A stretch of 64,000 nt of DNA from Mycobacterium stomatepiae. Its GTDB lineage: Bacteria > Actinomycetota > Actinomycetes > Mycobacteriales > Mycobacteriaceae. Where the stretch lies: contig NZ_AP022587.1 in NCBI RefSeq assembly GCF_010731715.1, positions 4,650,001 through 4,714,000 on the forward strand, read 5' to 3'. The translations under genes and the position numbers were made by a program. Each line of letters starts with the position of its first letter. Position 1 is the first letter of the stretch. The notes under the pieces are model-generated. The model saw only the letters and a list, made by a program, of their open reading frames with translations. It was not told where the DNA came from and did not search any database. Positions 30,422-40,056 of this stretch are shown here, one piece after another.

Positions 30422-31437
30422 CGGGTGGTTCCTTTCAGGCTGCCGATCGAAAGTGAGCCGTCATCAGTGGGGGACGTTTCCGGCCGCTCTGTCTCGAGCG
30501 GTGCGGGAAGGGGCGGCGGATCGTCGAGGAAGTCGATGGTGGGGGAGAAGAACAGTCCACCGGTCAGCGCAGTCGAGAAGTCAAGCACGCGATCGGTGTT
30601 GCCCGGCGGATCACCGAGAAACATGTTACGCAACATGCGTTCGGTGACCTCGGGTGTGCGCGAATAACCGATGAAGTAGGTGCCGTACTCGCCTTTGCCG
30701 ACTTCACCGAACGGCATGTTGGCGCGCACGATCTTCAACTCGTTGCCGTCGTCGTCTTCGATGACGTTGAGCGCGATGTGGGCGTTGGAAGGCTTGACGT
30801 CGTCGTCCATCTCGATGTCTTCGAGCTTGGTGCGGCCGAACACCATTTCCTGCTCCGTGACCGACAGCGAATCCCACGCCGACATGTCGTGCACGTACTT
30901 CTGCACGTGCACGTAGCACCCGCCGGTGAAGTCGGGATCCTCGTCGCCGATCGCGGTGGCGTTGACAGCGATTGGGCCGTCGGGATTTTCGGTGCCGTCG
31001 ACAAAGCCGAGCAGATCGCGGTTGTCGAAGAACCGAAAGCCGTGCACTTCGTCGACGACACTGACGGCGCCGGCCATCGACTTGAGGATGCGGCCCGCGA
31101 GCTCGAAACAGACGTCCAGCGACTCGGCCCGAATATGGAACAGCAGGTCGCCGGGAGTGGCCGGCGCGCTATGCCGCGGTCCGCTCAGCTCGACGAAGGG
31201 ATGCAGTTCGGCCGGGCGTGGTCCGCCGAACAGCCGATCCCAGGCGTCCGACCCGATCGAGGTGATCACCGACAGGTGCTTGGTGGGGTCGCGAAAGCCG
31301 ATGGCGCGCACTAGGCCCGAGATGTCGGGCAGCGCACCGTTCACGGTTGCCTCGCCGCCATCGTCGATCGTTACGACCAAAAAGATCGCGGCGGGTGTCA
31401 ACGGCGTGAGGATGGGCTGGGGCTGAACCGGAGGCAC
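30418..31437 (-). CDS. dyp: Dye-decolorizing peroxidase, encapsulin cargo
   Basis: A 339-residue heme peroxidase of the DyP type B group. The GxxDG motif is GFVDGTEN near residue 150, the proximal His is in NAHIALN, and the distal Arg is in VRANMPFGE. The C-terminus ends SLSIGSLKGTTR, the short peptide that docks cargo inside encapsulins. I start at GTG 31435-31437 (VPPVQPQPIL), which matches the known mycobacterial N-terminus. The frame stays open upstream to 31617 but overlaps the divergent aminopeptidase gene. Confidence 0.95.
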   Translation of the reverse strand: MPPVQPQPILTPLTPAAIFLVVTIDDGGEATVNGALPDISGLVRAIGFRDPTKHLSVITSIGSDAWDRLFGGPRPAELHPFVELSGPRHSAPATPGDLLFHIRAESLDVCFELAGRILKSMAGAVSVVDEVHGFRFFDNRDLLGFVDGTENPDGPIAVNATAIGDEDPDFTGGCYVHVQKYVHDMSAWDSLSVTEQEMVFGRTKLEDIEMDDDVKPSNAHIALNVIEDDDGNELKIVRANMPFGEVGKGEYGTYFIGYSRTPEVTERMLRNMFLGDPPGNTDRVLDFSTALTGGLFFSPTIDFLDDPPPLPAPLETERPETSPTDDGSLSIGSLKGTTR

Positions 31438-31546
31438 CCTGGTGACCTTAGCGTGGCGACGGCGAGCGCAGGAAGTGCGCGAGTGAGGAGTCGCGCAATT
31501 GGGCCCAGCGTGAACTGCGTGCTCGCGGACAGCCATGATGTTGGAC

Positions 31547-32806
31547 ATGTCGGCCAGCGCCGCAGGCCTCTGCGAATTCATCGACGCTTCTCCGTCCCCG
31601 TTCCATGTCTGCGCCACGGTGGAGGGGCGGCTCCTTGCCGCCGGCTACACCGAACTGCGCGAAGCCGAGCCGTGGCCCGGCGAACCGGGACACTTCTTCA
31701 CCGTCCGTGCGGGATCACTGGTCGCCTGGAACACCACCGGTCCAGACGGTCCGTTTCGGATCGTCGGCGCGCACACCGACAGCCCTAACCTGCGGGTCAA
31801 GCAGCATCCGGACCGGGTGGTGGCGGGCTGGCAGGTGGTGGCGCTGGAGCCCTACGGCGGGGCGTGGCTCAACTCCTGGCTCGACCGCGATCTGGGCATC
31901 AGCGGGCGACTGTCGGTGCGGGACGGCTCCGGGCTGGACCACCGGCTCGTCCGGATCGACGATCCGATCCTGCGGGTGCCGCAGCTGGCCATTCACCTTG
32001 CCGAGGACCGCAAGTCGGTGACGCTGGACCCGCAGCGGCACGTCAACGCGGTCTGGGGTGTCAGCGACCAAGCGCGTGCATTCGTGGACTACGTGGCCGG
32101 CCGCGCCGGGGTGGCACCGGCCGACGTGCTGGCCGCCGACCTGATGACGCACGATCTGACCCCGTCGACGGTGCTCGGCGCCGACGACAGCCTGCTCAGC
32201 GCACCCCGGCTGGACAACCAGGCCAGTTGCTATGCCGGGCTGGAGGCATTGCTTGCGGCCGAACCGCGCGCCAACGTGCCGGTGTTGGTGCTGTTCGACC
32301 ATGAGGAGGTCGGCTCGTCGTCGGACCACGGGGCGCAGTCCAACCTGCTGAGCACCATTCTGGAGCGCATCGTGCTCGCGGCCGGCGGCAACCGGGAAGA
32401 CTTCCTGCGTCGGCTGCCGGTATCGCTACTGGCCTCGGCCGACATGGCGCACGCCACCCACCCCAACTACCCGGAGCGCCACGAGCCCGGCCACCTGATC
32501 GCGATCAACGCCGGGCCGGTACTCAAGGTGCACCCCAATCTGCGGTACGCCACCGACGGGCGCACGGCGGCGGCGTTTGCGCTGGCCTGCCAGCAGGCCG
32601 GGGTCGGGTTGCAGCGCTACGAGCATCGCGCCGATCTGCCGTGCGGTTCGACGATCGGGCCGATGGCCTCGGCACAAACCGGCATCCCCACCGTCGACGT
32701 CGGCGCCGCGCAGCTCGCGATGCACTCCGCACGCGAGATGATGGGTGTCCAAGACGTGGCCGCCTATTCCGGTGCGCTGCAAGCGTTTTTGTCGCCCGTG
32801 GCATAG
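31547..32806 (+). CDS. pepC: M18 aspartyl aminopeptidase
   Basis: A zinc-dependent cytosolic aminopeptidase of family M18 (about 419 residues). The metal-site motifs are [14 protein letters not shown] near 70, [16 protein letters not shown] near 220, [13 protein letters not shown] near 250 and the late His in [15 protein letters not shown] use the ATG at 31547 ([11 protein letters not shown]); in-frame ATG codons at 31535 and 31538 would add a few residues. It is divergent from the encapsulin operon, as in M. tuberculosis (Rv0800). Confidence 0.94.
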   Translation: MSASAAGLCEFIDASPSPFHVCATVEGRLLAAGYTELREAEPWPGEPGHFFTVRAGSLVAWNTTGPDGPFRIVGAHTDSPNLRVKQHPDRVVAGWQVVALEPYGGAWLNSWLDRDLGISGRLSVRDGSGLDHRLVRIDDPILRVPQLAIHLAEDRKSVTLDPQRHVNAVWGVSDQARAFVDYVAGRAGVAPADVLAADLMTHDLTPSTVLGADDSLLSAPRLDNQASCYAGLEALLAAEPRANVPVLVLFDHEEVGSSSDHGAQSNLLSTILERIVLAAGGNREDFLRRLPVSLLASADMAHATHPNYPERHEPGHLIAINAGPVLKVHPNLRYATDGRTAAAFALACQQAGVGLQRYEHRADLPCGSTIGPMASAQTGIPTVDVGAAQLAMHSAREMMGVQDVAAYSGALQAFLSPVA

Positions 32807-32817
32807 GGTTTGGCGAT

Positions 32818-33165
32818 ATGGCGCTCCACGTGGAAATGGTCACCATCGATTGCAGCGATCCGGCGACGTTGGCCGGGTGGTGGGCGCAGCACTTCGGTGG
32901 CACGACGCATGATTTGCTCGCCGAAGAATTTACAGTGGTGACCTTGTCTGACGGGCTACAGCTCGGATTCCAGAAGGTGCCGGATCCCACGCCGGGGAAA
33001 AACCGCGTGCACCTGGATTTTGGTGCCCAGGACGTCGAGGAAGAAGTGTCGCGGCTAACGGCCGCGGGAGCCACAGAAGTCGGTCGGCACAGCTTCGGGG
33101 ATGATTTTCGCTGGGTGGTACTGGCCGACCCCGAAGGCAATGTGTTCTGCGTGGTCCGTCAGTAA
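32818..33165 (+). CDS. VOC-fold protein (Rv0801-like)
   Basis: A 115-residue glyoxalase-fold protein: ALHVEMVTIDCSDPATLAGWW at the start, PGKNRVHLDF near 60 and VVLADPEGNVFCVV at the end. The first metal-site His is replaced by acidic/Thr residues (VEMVTIDCSDP), so it may not bind metal. The length equals Rv0801. It follows the aminopeptidase by 11 bases and is probably co-transcribed. Confidence 0.88.
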   Translation: MALHVEMVTIDCSDPATLAGWWAQHFGGTTHDLLAEEFTVVTLSDGLQLGFQKVPDPTPGKNRVHLDFGAQDVEEEVSRLTAAGATEVGRHSFGDDFRWVVLADPEGNVFCVVRQ

Positions 33166-33244
33166 CTCGATCCGCCGTCGAGCAGCGCGTGCTGCCGCTC
33201 GTGAGCGGGCGAAAGAGCGGGGCGCCGACCAACGCCTTCGTCGT

Positions 33245-33301
33245 CCGCCCCGGGGCGTTGGGCGGCTCGGTGAGACACTCGGTGTGCTCTGAGCGGAGCA
33301 C
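33245..33301. terminator. Hairpin region between converging genes
   Basis: Two stem-loops lie between the convergent VOC and NTF2-like genes: the perfect palindrome CGCCCCGGGGCG at 33246-33257, and GTGCTC-N6-GAGCAC at 33284-33301. There is no U-tract on either strand, as is usual in mycobacteria. A bidirectional terminator is the simplest reading. Confidence 0.4.
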
Positions 33302-33314
33302 TGCGGGCCTGAAT

Positions 33315-33713
33315 TCAGCCCCGCTCTAGGAACAGTGGGTCGTAGCGGATGACGTTCTCCACGACGATGCCGTCGCGAGTGCGGACCCGGTCGAGCCCGC
33401 GGATCCGGAACGGGCCGTCCGGCCCGGTGCCGCGCCCGATGTAGTGCACAAACACCAGCTGCTCATCCGGGGCTGCGCCGGATACCGTCGCGCTGTCGAC
33501 GACCTCGAGCTGTAAATCCGGTGCGGCATCGAGAATTTCGGCGATCTTCGCCGTGTACGCCTCGATCCCGCGGACCGGTTCCGGGTCACCCGGCCAGTAG
33601 CCGACGATGTCGTCGGCCAGAATGTCCAGCCCGCGTGAAAGGTCGGGAGCCGCCCAAAACGCTGCGAACAATTCGGCGCTGAACTTCGGTCCAGCAGAAG
33701 CGATGTCGGTCAT
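33315..33713 (-). CDS. NTF2-like/SnoaL-type protein
   Basis: A 132-residue protein with the cone-shaped NTF2-like fold pattern: helix ELFAAFWAAPDLSRGLDILADD, IEAYTAKIAEILDAAPDLQLEV, and late strands [29 protein letters not shown]. Such proteins include small isomerases and hydrolases; no substrate can be named. ATG at 33711-33713 has GGAGGG upstream. It is divergent from the XRE regulator, and this pairing usually means the regulator controls it. Confidence 0.8.
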   Translation of the reverse strand: MTDIASAGPKFSAELFAAFWAAPDLSRGLDILADDIVGYWPGDPEPVRGIEAYTAKIAEILDAAPDLQLEVVDSATVSGAAPDEQLVFVHYIGRGTGPDGPFRIRGLDRVRTRDGIVVENVIRYDPLFLERG

Positions 33714-33828
33714 GATTCCCTCCAGGGGCAGACGCTCCGGTTGAGCGCGTTCGTCGGCAAGCGTGTCCCGGCGCGCTGCGGCAGCACAATTACCTCCGAG
33801 GTCATCGCCGTGACTACGCAAACGTCGT

Positions 33829-33834
33829 TACCGT
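33829..33834 (+). promoter_or_regulatory. -10 element of a leaderless promoter for the XRE gene
   Basis: TACCGT followed by exactly six bases and then the GTG at 33841. There is no ribosome-binding site, which fits leaderless transcription starting on the start codon. Confidence 0.45.
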
Positions 33835-33840
33835 GAACGG

Positions 33841-34629
33841 GTGAGCCACGCGCCCGTCGGTGTCCTGTTGCGCGAATGGCGCACGCGCCGACGAGTCAGC
33901 CAGCTCGACCTATCGCTGAGTGTCGGTGTGTCGGCGCGGCATCTGAGCTTCATCGAGACCGGGCGCTCGCGACCGAGTCCGGAGATGGTGCTCACCCTGG
34001 CCGAGGGCCTCGACATTCCGCTGCGGGAACGCAATGCGCTGCTGCTCGCCGCCGGATTTGCCCCGCGCTAGCAGGCGCGCCCGCTGGACGACGCGGCCCT
34101 CTCCCCGGCCCGGGACGCGGTGCAACGCCTGCTCGACGCGCACGACCCGTACCCCGGTGTGGTCATCGACCGGTGCTGGAACATCGTGGGGGCCAACGCC
34201 GCCGCGTCTGCGCTCACCGCCGGCCTGCCCGAGGAACTGCTCGGCCCGCCGGCCAACATCTACCGGCTGTGCCTGCATCCCGACGGCCTGGCCGCGCGGA
34301 CCCTGAACTTCGGGGAATGGGCGGGCTACCTATTGCACCAGCTGCAGCGCACGATCGCACTCACCGGCGACCCGGCACTGCGGGCCCTGGGCGAAGAGGT
34401 GCGCGCCTACCCCGGCGTCGCGGTGGCCGCGAAACCCTGGGGCACTCCATCGGACGGCGCGTCGTTGCTCGTTCCGTTCGTGCTCGATGCCGGCGGTGGC
34501 CACCGGTTGTCGATGTTCACCACCCTGACGACGTTCGGCACTCCGCTCGACGTCACGCTCGCCGAATTGGCCGTCGAATTGTTCTATCCGGCGGACGTCG
34601 AAAGCGCCCGCCTGCTGCGCGGCGAGTAG
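33841..34629 (+). pseudogene. XRE-family regulator with MmyB-like sensor domain, interrupted by TAG
   Basis: The N-terminal helix-turn-helix (LLREWRTRRRVSQLDLSLSVG, then SARHLSFIETGRSRPS) ends at GFAPR, followed by TAG 34069-34071 (codon 77). The same frame then stays open to 34629 and encodes a PAS-like MmyB ligand domain (AVQRLLDAHDPYPGVVIDRCW; LGEEVRAYPGV; HRLSMFTTLTTFGTP). Homologues read APRY here, so TAC/TAT to TAG is likely. The short product keeps only DNA binding and could still repress without sensing. Full length would be 262 residues. Confidence 0.87.
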
Positions 34630-34634
34630 CTCTT

Positions 34635-34640
34635 TAGACT
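34635..34640 (+). promoter_or_regulatory. -10 element of a leaderless purL promoter
   Basis: TAGACT, then six bases (GTGTGC), then GTG at 34647. The spacing matches leaderless mycobacterial promoters and decides between the candidate starts 34641, 34647 and 34680. Confidence 0.6.
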
Positions 34641-34646
34641 GTGTGC

Positions 34647-36956
34647 GTGACTGTCTCCGGAGCGGGCGCCCGTACTCACGTGGCCGACACCGTCGAACAC
34701 GCAGCCGCCACCCCCGACCAGCCGCAGCCGTTCGGCGAATTGGGCCTTAAAGACGACGAGTACCAGCGGATTCGCGAGATTTTGGGCCGCCGGCCCACCG
34801 ACACCGAGCTGGCGATGTACTCGGTGATGTGGAGCGAGCACTGCTCCTACAAGTCGTCGAAGGTCCATCTGCGCTACTTCGGCGAGACCACGACCGACGA
34901 GATGCGCGCGGGCATGCTGGCCGGCATCGGCGAGAACGCGGGCGTGGTCGACATCGGCGACGGGTGGGCCGTCACGTTCAAGGTCGAGTCGCACAACCAC
35001 CCGTCCTACGTCGAGCCGTACCAGGGCGCGGCGACCGGCGTCGGCGGCATCGTGCGCGACATCATGGCCATGGGCGCCCGACCGGTCGCGGTGATGGACC
35101 AGTTGCGGTTCGGCGCCGCCGACGCACCCGACACCCGGCGCGTGCTCGACGGCGTGGTCCGCGGCATCGGCGGCTACGGCAACTCGCTGGGCCTGCCCAA
35201 CATCGGCGGTGAGACCGTCTTCGACGCGTCGTATGCGGGCAACCCGTTGGTGAACGCGCTGTGCGTGGGGGTGTTGCGCAAGGAGGACTTGCACCTGGCG
35301 TTCGCCTCGGGAACCGGCAACAAGATCATCCTGTTCGGCGCGCGCACCGGTCTCGACGGCATCGGTGGCGTATCCGTGCTGGCGTCGGAGACCTTCGGCG
35401 GCGACGAGGGCGGCGGGCCCGGGCGCAAGAAGCTGCCCTCGGTCCAGGTCGGTGACCCGTTCACCGAGAAGGTGCTGATCGAGTGCTGCCTGGAGTTGTA
35501 TGCAGCGGGCATCGTGATCGGCATCCAGGATCTTGGTGGTGCCGGATTATCTTGTGCGACTTCCGAACTCGCATCGGCCGGTGACGGCGGCATGCGTGTG
35601 GAGCTGGACACCGTTCCGTTGCGCGCGGCCAACATGACGCCCGCCGAGATCCTCTCCAGCGAGTCGCAGGAGCGGATGTGCGCGGTGGTCGCCCCGGAGA
35701 ACGTCGAGGCCTTCCTGGCGGTGTGCCGGAAGTGGGAGGTGCTGGCGACGGTGATCGGTGAGGTCACCGATGGTGATCGGCTGCGCATCACCTGGCACGG
35801 CGAGACCGTCGTCGACGTGCCGCCACGCACCGTGGCGCATCAGGGGCCGGTGTACGAGCGTCCGGTGGCGCGCCCGGAATCGCAGGATGCCCTTAACGCC
35901 GACCGGTCGAGCGGTCTGCCCCGGCCGGTCACCGGTGACGAGCTGCGCGCGACTTTGCTTGCGCTGCTGGGGAGTCCGCATCTGTGCAGCCGGGCATTCA
36001 TCACCGAGCAGTACGACCGCTATGTGCGTGGCAACACCGTGCTGGCCGAGCACGCCGACGGCGGGGTGCTGCGCATCGACGAGTCCACCGGCCGCGGGAT
36101 CGCGCTGTCGACCGACGCCTCGGGTCGCTACACCAAGCTGGATCCCTACACCGGAGCCCAGCTCGCGCTGGCCGAGGCGTACCGCAACGTCGCGGCCACC
36201 GGGGCCGTCCCGGTCGCGGTGACCAACTGCCTCAACTTCGGCTCGCCCGAAGATCCCGGGGTGATGTGGCAGTTCTCCCAAGCGGTCCGAGGACTCGCCG
36301 ATGGCTGTGTCGCCCTCGGGATTCCGGTGACCGGTGGCAACGTGAGCTTCTACAACCAGACCGGAACGGCCCCGATCCTGCCCACTCCGGTGGTGGGCGT
36401 GCTGGGCGTGATCGACGACGTCGACCGGCGTATCCCGACCGCGCTGGGCACCGACCCGGGAGAGTCCCTGCTGCTGCTGGGCGACACCCGCGACGAGTTC
36501 GACGGGTCCATTTGGGCGCAGGTGACCGGCGATCATCTCGGCGGGTTGCCGCCCGCGGTCGACCTGCCGCGCGAGAAGCTGCTGGCCGAGGTGCTCAGCG
36601 CGGCATCGCGCGACGGGTTGGTGACCGCGGCCCACGACCTGTCCGAGGGCGGGCTCGCCCAGGCCATCGTGGAATCGGCGCTGGCGGGTGAAACGGGTTG
36701 CCGCATCGTGCTTCCCGAGGGCAGCGATCCATTCGTGACGCTGTTCTCCGAGTCGTCGGGCCGGGTGCTGGTCGCGGTGCCGCGTGCCGAGGAGAGCCGG
36801 TTTCGGTCCATGTGCGACGCGCGCGGACTTCCCGCCGCCCGTATCGGCGTCGTCGACTCGGACTCGGACTCGGTCGAGTTTCAAGGCTTGTTCACGGTGC
36901 CGCTGGCCGAGCTGCGCGCGACGTCCGAAGCGGTGCTGCCGCGATTCTTTGGCTGA
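34647..36956 (+). CDS. purL: FGAM synthase large subunit PurL
   Basis: A 769-residue ATP-dependent synthetase that converts FGAR to FGAM using ammonia from PurQ; PurS bridges the two. Key segments: [12 protein letters not shown] near 55, [23 protein letters not shown] near 110 (ATP/metal site), [11 protein letters not shown] in the middle, and [11 protein letters not shown] near 570 in the second half. The M. tuberculosis protein (754) begins at the equivalent of GTG 34680, which is also possible here. It lies 20 kb from purSQ. Confidence 0.95.
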   Translation: MTVSGAGARTHVADTVEHAAATPDQPQPFGELGLKDDEYQRIREILGRRPTDTELAMYSVMWSEHCSYKSSKVHLRYFGETTTDEMRAGMLAGIGENAGVVDIGDGWAVTFKVESHNHPSYVEPYQGAATGVGGIVRDIMAMGARPVAVMDQLRFGAADAPDTRRVLDGVVRGIGGYGNSLGLPNIGGETVFDASYAGNPLVNALCVGVLRKEDLHLAFASGTGNKIILFGARTGLDGIGGVSVLASETFGGDEGGGPGRKKLPSVQVGDPFTEKVLIECCLELYAAGIVIGIQDLGGAGLSCATSELASAGDGGMRVELDTVPLRAANMTPAEILSSESQERMCAVVAPENVEAFLAVCRKWEVLATVIGEVTDGDRLRITWHGETVVDVPPRTVAHQGPVYERPVARPESQDALNADRSSGLPRPVTGDELRATLLALLGSPHLCSRAFITEQYDRYVRGNTVLAEHADGGVLRIDESTGRGIALSTDASGRYTKLDPYTGAQLALAEAYRNVAATGAVPVAVTNCLNFGSPEDPGVMWQFSQAVRGLADGCVALGIPVTGGNVSFYNQTGTAPILPTPVVGVLGVIDDVDRRIPTALGTDPGESLLLLGDTRDEFDGSIWAQVTGDHLGGLPPAVDLPREKLLAEVLSAASRDGLVTAAHDLSEGGLAQAIVESALAGETGCRIVLPEGSDPFVTLFSESSGRVLVAVPRAEESRFRSMCDARGLPAARIGVVDSDSDSVEFQGLFTVPLAELRATSEAVLPRFFG

Positions 36957-37001
36957 TCGCGCCGGTTCGTCGCGTCCCGGCAGGCTTGCGCCGCAACCGA
37001 T

Positions 37002-38300
37002 TTACCCGGTGTGCACGCGGTCCTGCTGATCGGGGACGACGGTGCCGTCGGGACCGAGCAGTGGTGCCTGGCCGCCCTGAGGCGCGTCGGAACCCTGTGT
37101 CGCGCAGGGGTAGGGCGGGCTTGCGCCCAAGGGGCCGATGAACATCGGGTTGACCAGCCATCGTCCGTCGAGATCGGCGTAGGCCCGGCACATCAATTCG
37201 ATCTGGTTGCGATTGATCACCAGGTGCAGTGCTGTCGCGTCGGCGACGAAGGTGGCGTCTCCGTCGGAGTCGCCAGCCCCGAACACCTGGCGCCGCTGCT
37301 CGGGCAGCTGGTCGAAGGCGCCCGCCCCCTGGACGCCGAACACCTGCTCGTTGATCCGGCAGCGCTTGCCCTCGTTGTACGGGGTGGATGGCTCCCCACC
37401 GCAAAGGGCCAATCGCGACGTCAGCACGTCGCCGTCGTGCTCGGTGCGGGTGCCCATCACCCGGTCGGCCGAGATTCCCAGGTCGGCGGCCCAGACCCGC
37501 ACCACCGGCTCGGGCGAGGCGGAGATGATCCGTACGTCAAATCCGTTGGCCTGCAGGGTTGCGACGAGATCTCGCATCTGGGCGTAGTAGCGAATCCACC
37601 CGGTTTGGCGGGTACTGCCCACCAATTGATCGGTGCCCTCGGGTGCGTCCAGGTTTTCCCGCCGGGCCGCTTCGGCGAATCCGGTTAGGTCAGCCTCGGT
37701 CCAGCCGGCCAGCAATTGTGCCGCCCAAGCGGCGGCGGGATTGATGCGTCGACGGTTGTAGCCGGTGAATGCCGGTGCGCCCGTTCTGGTCTGGCGATCG
37801 CCGGCTATCGAGAGCAGTTCGTCGGCGCAGCCGGGATTGGCTCCCGTCGGCAGCGGCTGGCCCGGGGGAGCCAGTGCGCCACAGGCGGAGGCCAATTCCT
37901 CGGCGGCCGCCGGGGTGAGGTATTGGCTTGTCGTGCTCCAATTTCCGTCGGTGGGCTGACGCAGCTTCGAGTTGCGCACCATCCACCAGAAGGTCGCGGA
38001 GCCGATGTCGTTCTTCACCATGGTGCCGTCCCAGTCGAACAGCGCCACCGGCGCGTCGTTCGTCTCGGGCTCCAGCTTGCCGCAGCTGCCCAGCTTGCCG
38101 ATCATCGCGTTGAGCCGGTCCCGGTTGTCGCCGTACCAGCCGGGATCGGCGGCCAGGGTGCGACAGCCATTGTCGCTGGCGTCGCCTTCGCGATGGTCGC
38201 CCGAATCGCCACAGCCCGACAGTGACGCCGCGGTGATCGCCAACGCCATGAGTCGGCGTGCGACGGCCGCAGTCCGGTGAGAAGTCATCGTCTCTTTCAT
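37002..38300 (-). CDS. HAD-superfamily phosphatase, predicted lipoprotein
   Basis: A 432-residue exported protein. The start ATG at 38300 overlaps the MCE stop (ATGA). The signal sequence ends in the lipobox LSGC near residue 34, so it is lipid-anchored on the outer face of the membrane. The HAD nucleophile motif FDWDGTM lies near 89, motif II is IISASP, and the late acidic motif is VFGAGDSDGDATF. This is the layout of a phosphoserine-phosphatase-like hydrolase with a large cap. Substrate unknown; coupling to an Mce protein suggests a lipid or phospholipid head group (inference). Confidence 0.82.
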   Translation of the reverse strand: MKETMTSHRTAAVARRLMALAITAASLSGCGDSGDHREGDASDNGCRTLAADPGWYGDNRDRLNAMIGKLGSCGKLEPETNDAPVALFDWDGTMVKNDIGSATFWWMVRNSKLRQPTDGNWSTTSQYLTPAAAEELASACGALAPPGQPLPTGANPGCADELLSIAGDRQTRTGAPAFTGYNRRRINPAAAWAAQLLAGWTEADLTGFAEAARRENLDAPEGTDQLVGSTRQTGWIRYYAQMRDLVATLQANGFDVRIISASPEPVVRVWAADLGISADRVMGTRTEHDGDVLTSRLALCGGEPSTPYNEGKRCRINEQVFGVQGAGAFDQLPEQRRQVFGAGDSDGDATFVADATALHLVINRNQIELMCRAYADLDGRWLVNPMFIGPLGASPPYPCATQGSDAPQGGQAPLLGPDGTVVPDQQDRVHTG

Positions 38301-39511
38301 GGGTTGATGGTGTTGTCGCCCAGTTGGCGGCCCCACACGTATTCCACTGCGAGTGGTGAACCGACTTCGAAGTGGTTGTACGGGGCTACGCTCGCACCGG
38401 TATCCATGACCAGATAGGGAGCCGGCCACAGTTCGCGGGTGATCGATTTCCAACAGCCCGGCCGCCCGCCGGGGCCACCGTGCGCATTGGTCCGCGGCAG
38501 GTTCTCGGGATAGATGTACGGATTGGGCGCTCCCGCGATCGAGCCCGAGGAGTGCGCCCCCAGCGCATAGCCGTTGTCGCCGAGCGCGACGTGCAGCTTG
38601 GGTGCGACCTCGTTGAAATTGCGTATGGTGCAAAAGATTTCGGGGCTGTATTCGTCCAGTAGCTGGGCGGTGGGGACGAGATCGGCGGCCCCGCGCGAAA
38701 AGTACGGTCTGCTGCGCTCGAACACGTCGGCGCCGCTGTTGCCCAATCCCGCCGCCGCCAGCAACGCCGCATCCAGATCGCCCTGCTGCCGGTTGAGCGT
38801 TCGCGCGGTCGTCACCACGTGCTCGAGCGCATCCCACAAGTCCGGGGCGGCATCGGCATAGGTGTCGCCCAGCGCCGCCAGCTGGGCAATATCGACGCGT
38901 AGCCGTGGCAGCTGCGGATTCACGTCGTCGAGGATCGCGTTGCCGTTGAGCAGTGAGGCGCCGAATTTCTCCCCCAGCCCGGCCAGCGCCTGCGCCGTCG
39001 CGGACAGCGTCAGGTTCACCTTGACAGGATCGATCTTCTCGGTGATCGACGTCAGCGTCTCGAACAACGTGTTGAACTCGGTCGTCACCGTCGTCGCGTC
39101 GATTACCATAGACGGTGTAATCGATTGTGTTGTAGGGTGTTTCGGCGAACTCAAGGCGACGTATTTGTTGCCGAACACCGTGCTCGCCTTCACTTCGGCC
39201 GCCACGTTGGCAGGAATCATGTTGACGTACTTCGGGGTCACGTCCAGCACCACTTTGGCGGCCGGCTTGCCGGCCCGGGTGATCTCGGAGATACCGGCCA
39301 CCCGGCCGATCTCGACACCGTTGTAGGTGACCTTGGAACCGGGATCCATCACCAGACCCGCGCGGGCGACCACCATCGTCAGCTTCGTTTTCGGTGTGAA
39401 GTCTCCGCGAAACTGCGAGTACAAGGCCAACCCAACGAGCCCCATGACCACGATCGTCACGAGTCCGATGGTCTTGTATGGGGGCGGCGGCCGTGAGCGA
39501 CGACGCTCCAT
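38297..39511 (-). CDS. Orphan Mce-family protein, MceA type
   Basis: A 404-residue protein with a basic N-terminus, one membrane anchor (IGLVTIVVMGLVGLALYSQF) and the MCE/MlaD domain (KLTMVVARAGLVMDPGSKV, YNGVEIGRV). A helical needle-type region follows, and the end APYNHFEVGSPLAVEYVWGRQLGDNTINP is characteristic of MceA proteins. Normal mce operons carry YrbEA, YrbEB and MceA to MceF; here only the A-type gene is present, with a HAD lipoprotein coupled by ATGA. It may feed into a transporter encoded elsewhere. Confidence 0.88.
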   Translation of the reverse strand: MERRRSRPPPPYKTIGLVTIVVMGLVGLALYSQFRGDFTPKTKLTMVVARAGLVMDPGSKVTYNGVEIGRVAGISEITRAGKPAAKVVLDVTPKYVNMIPANVAAEVKASTVFGNKYVALSSPKHPTTQSITPSMVIDATTVTTEFNTLFETLTSITEKIDPVKVNLTLSATAQALAGLGEKFGASLLNGNAILDDVNPQLPRLRVDIAQLAALGDTYADAAPDLWDALEHVVTTARTLNRQQGDLDAALLAAAGLGNSGADVFERSRPYFSRGAADLVPTAQLLDEYSPEIFCTIRNFNEVAPKLHVALGDNGYALGAHSSGSIAGAPNPYIYPENLPRTNAHGGPGGRPGCWKSITRELWPAPYLVMDTGASVAPYNHFEVGSPLAVEYVWGRQLGDNTINP

Positions 39512-39530
39512 GATTCTGAGACCCTAAGGT

Positions 39531-39920
39531 ATGGCCGCCCGCGATAGCGCCGTTCCGGCCAAGACACGTCAGGTCCTAATGACCGTGGCGGACTGGCTGC
39601 GCGACGAATCCCGTCCGGCACCGGATCGAGCCACATTGGCGACGGCGGTTCGGCTCACCGCACGCACCCTGGCCGCGCTGGCACCGGGCGCCAGCGTCGA
39701 GGTCCGGGTCCCGCCGTTCGTCGCGGTGCAGTGCGTGGCCGGGCCGAAACACACCCGCGGCACGCCGCCCAATGTGGTGGAAACCGATCCTCGGATGTGG
39801 TTGCTGCTGGCCACCGGAATCGTGACGCTCGCCGACGCGAAGGCCGCCGGATCGCTGACGTTATCGGGGGCTCGGGCGGGTGAAATTGACCACTGGTTGC
39901 CCCTGTTCGATATGGGCTGA
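39531..39920 (+). CDS. Sterol-carrier-like small protein (Rv0807-like)
   Basis: A 129-residue soluble protein, equal in length to Rv0807. The pattern ARTLAALAPGASVEVRVPPFVAVQC followed by NVVETDPRMWLLLATG and a late AGSLTLSGARAGEIDHWLPL fits the bacterial SCP-ortholog family, a putative lipid-binding fold. No catalytic motif is seen. AAGG lies just before the ATG. It is divergent from the MceA gene and upstream of purF. Confidence 0.8.
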   Translation: MAARDSAVPAKTRQVLMTVADWLRDESRPAPDRATLATAVRLTARTLAALAPGASVEVRVPPFVAVQCVAGPKHTRGTPPNVVETDPRMWLLLATGIVTLADAKAAGSLTLSGARAGEIDHWLPLFDMG

Positions 39921-40001
39921 ATATAACCTTGAACTGCAGGTTTAGGGTGACACGCCGAGAACATTTGGGTTCAACACGCCCAACAGAGTCGTCCCCGGGG
40001 C

Positions 40002-40026
40002 TTACGTGCCCGTAAACTTCCTTACG
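40002..40026. promoter_or_regulatory. Alternating TTACG/CGTAA half-sites before purF
   Basis: TTACG (40002-40006), CGTAA (40011-40015) and TTACG (40022-40026) form two overlapping inverted repeats about 30-55 bases before the purF start. This looks like a protein-binding operator, but no known mycobacterial purine regulator is implied. Confidence 0.35.
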
Positions 40027-40056
40027 TCACTACCCCTCGCTAGGGAGCCGCCCACC

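Noticed and set aside
31438..31617. N-terminal extension of the DyP peroxidase to ATG 31617
   Set aside because: It overlaps the start of the divergent aminopeptidase and is not protein-like. GTG 31437 gives the known mycobacterial N-terminus.
35547..36884. Antisense frame of 445 residues over purL, and a 505-residue one over purF (40072-41589)
   Set aside because: Both mirror strongly conserved purine genes and show typical GC-driven shadow composition.
38301..38837. Extension of the HAD lipoprotein frame to 38837
   Set aside because: It is antisense-like shadow text over the mce gene. The lipoprotein signal and ATGA overlap fix the start at 38300.
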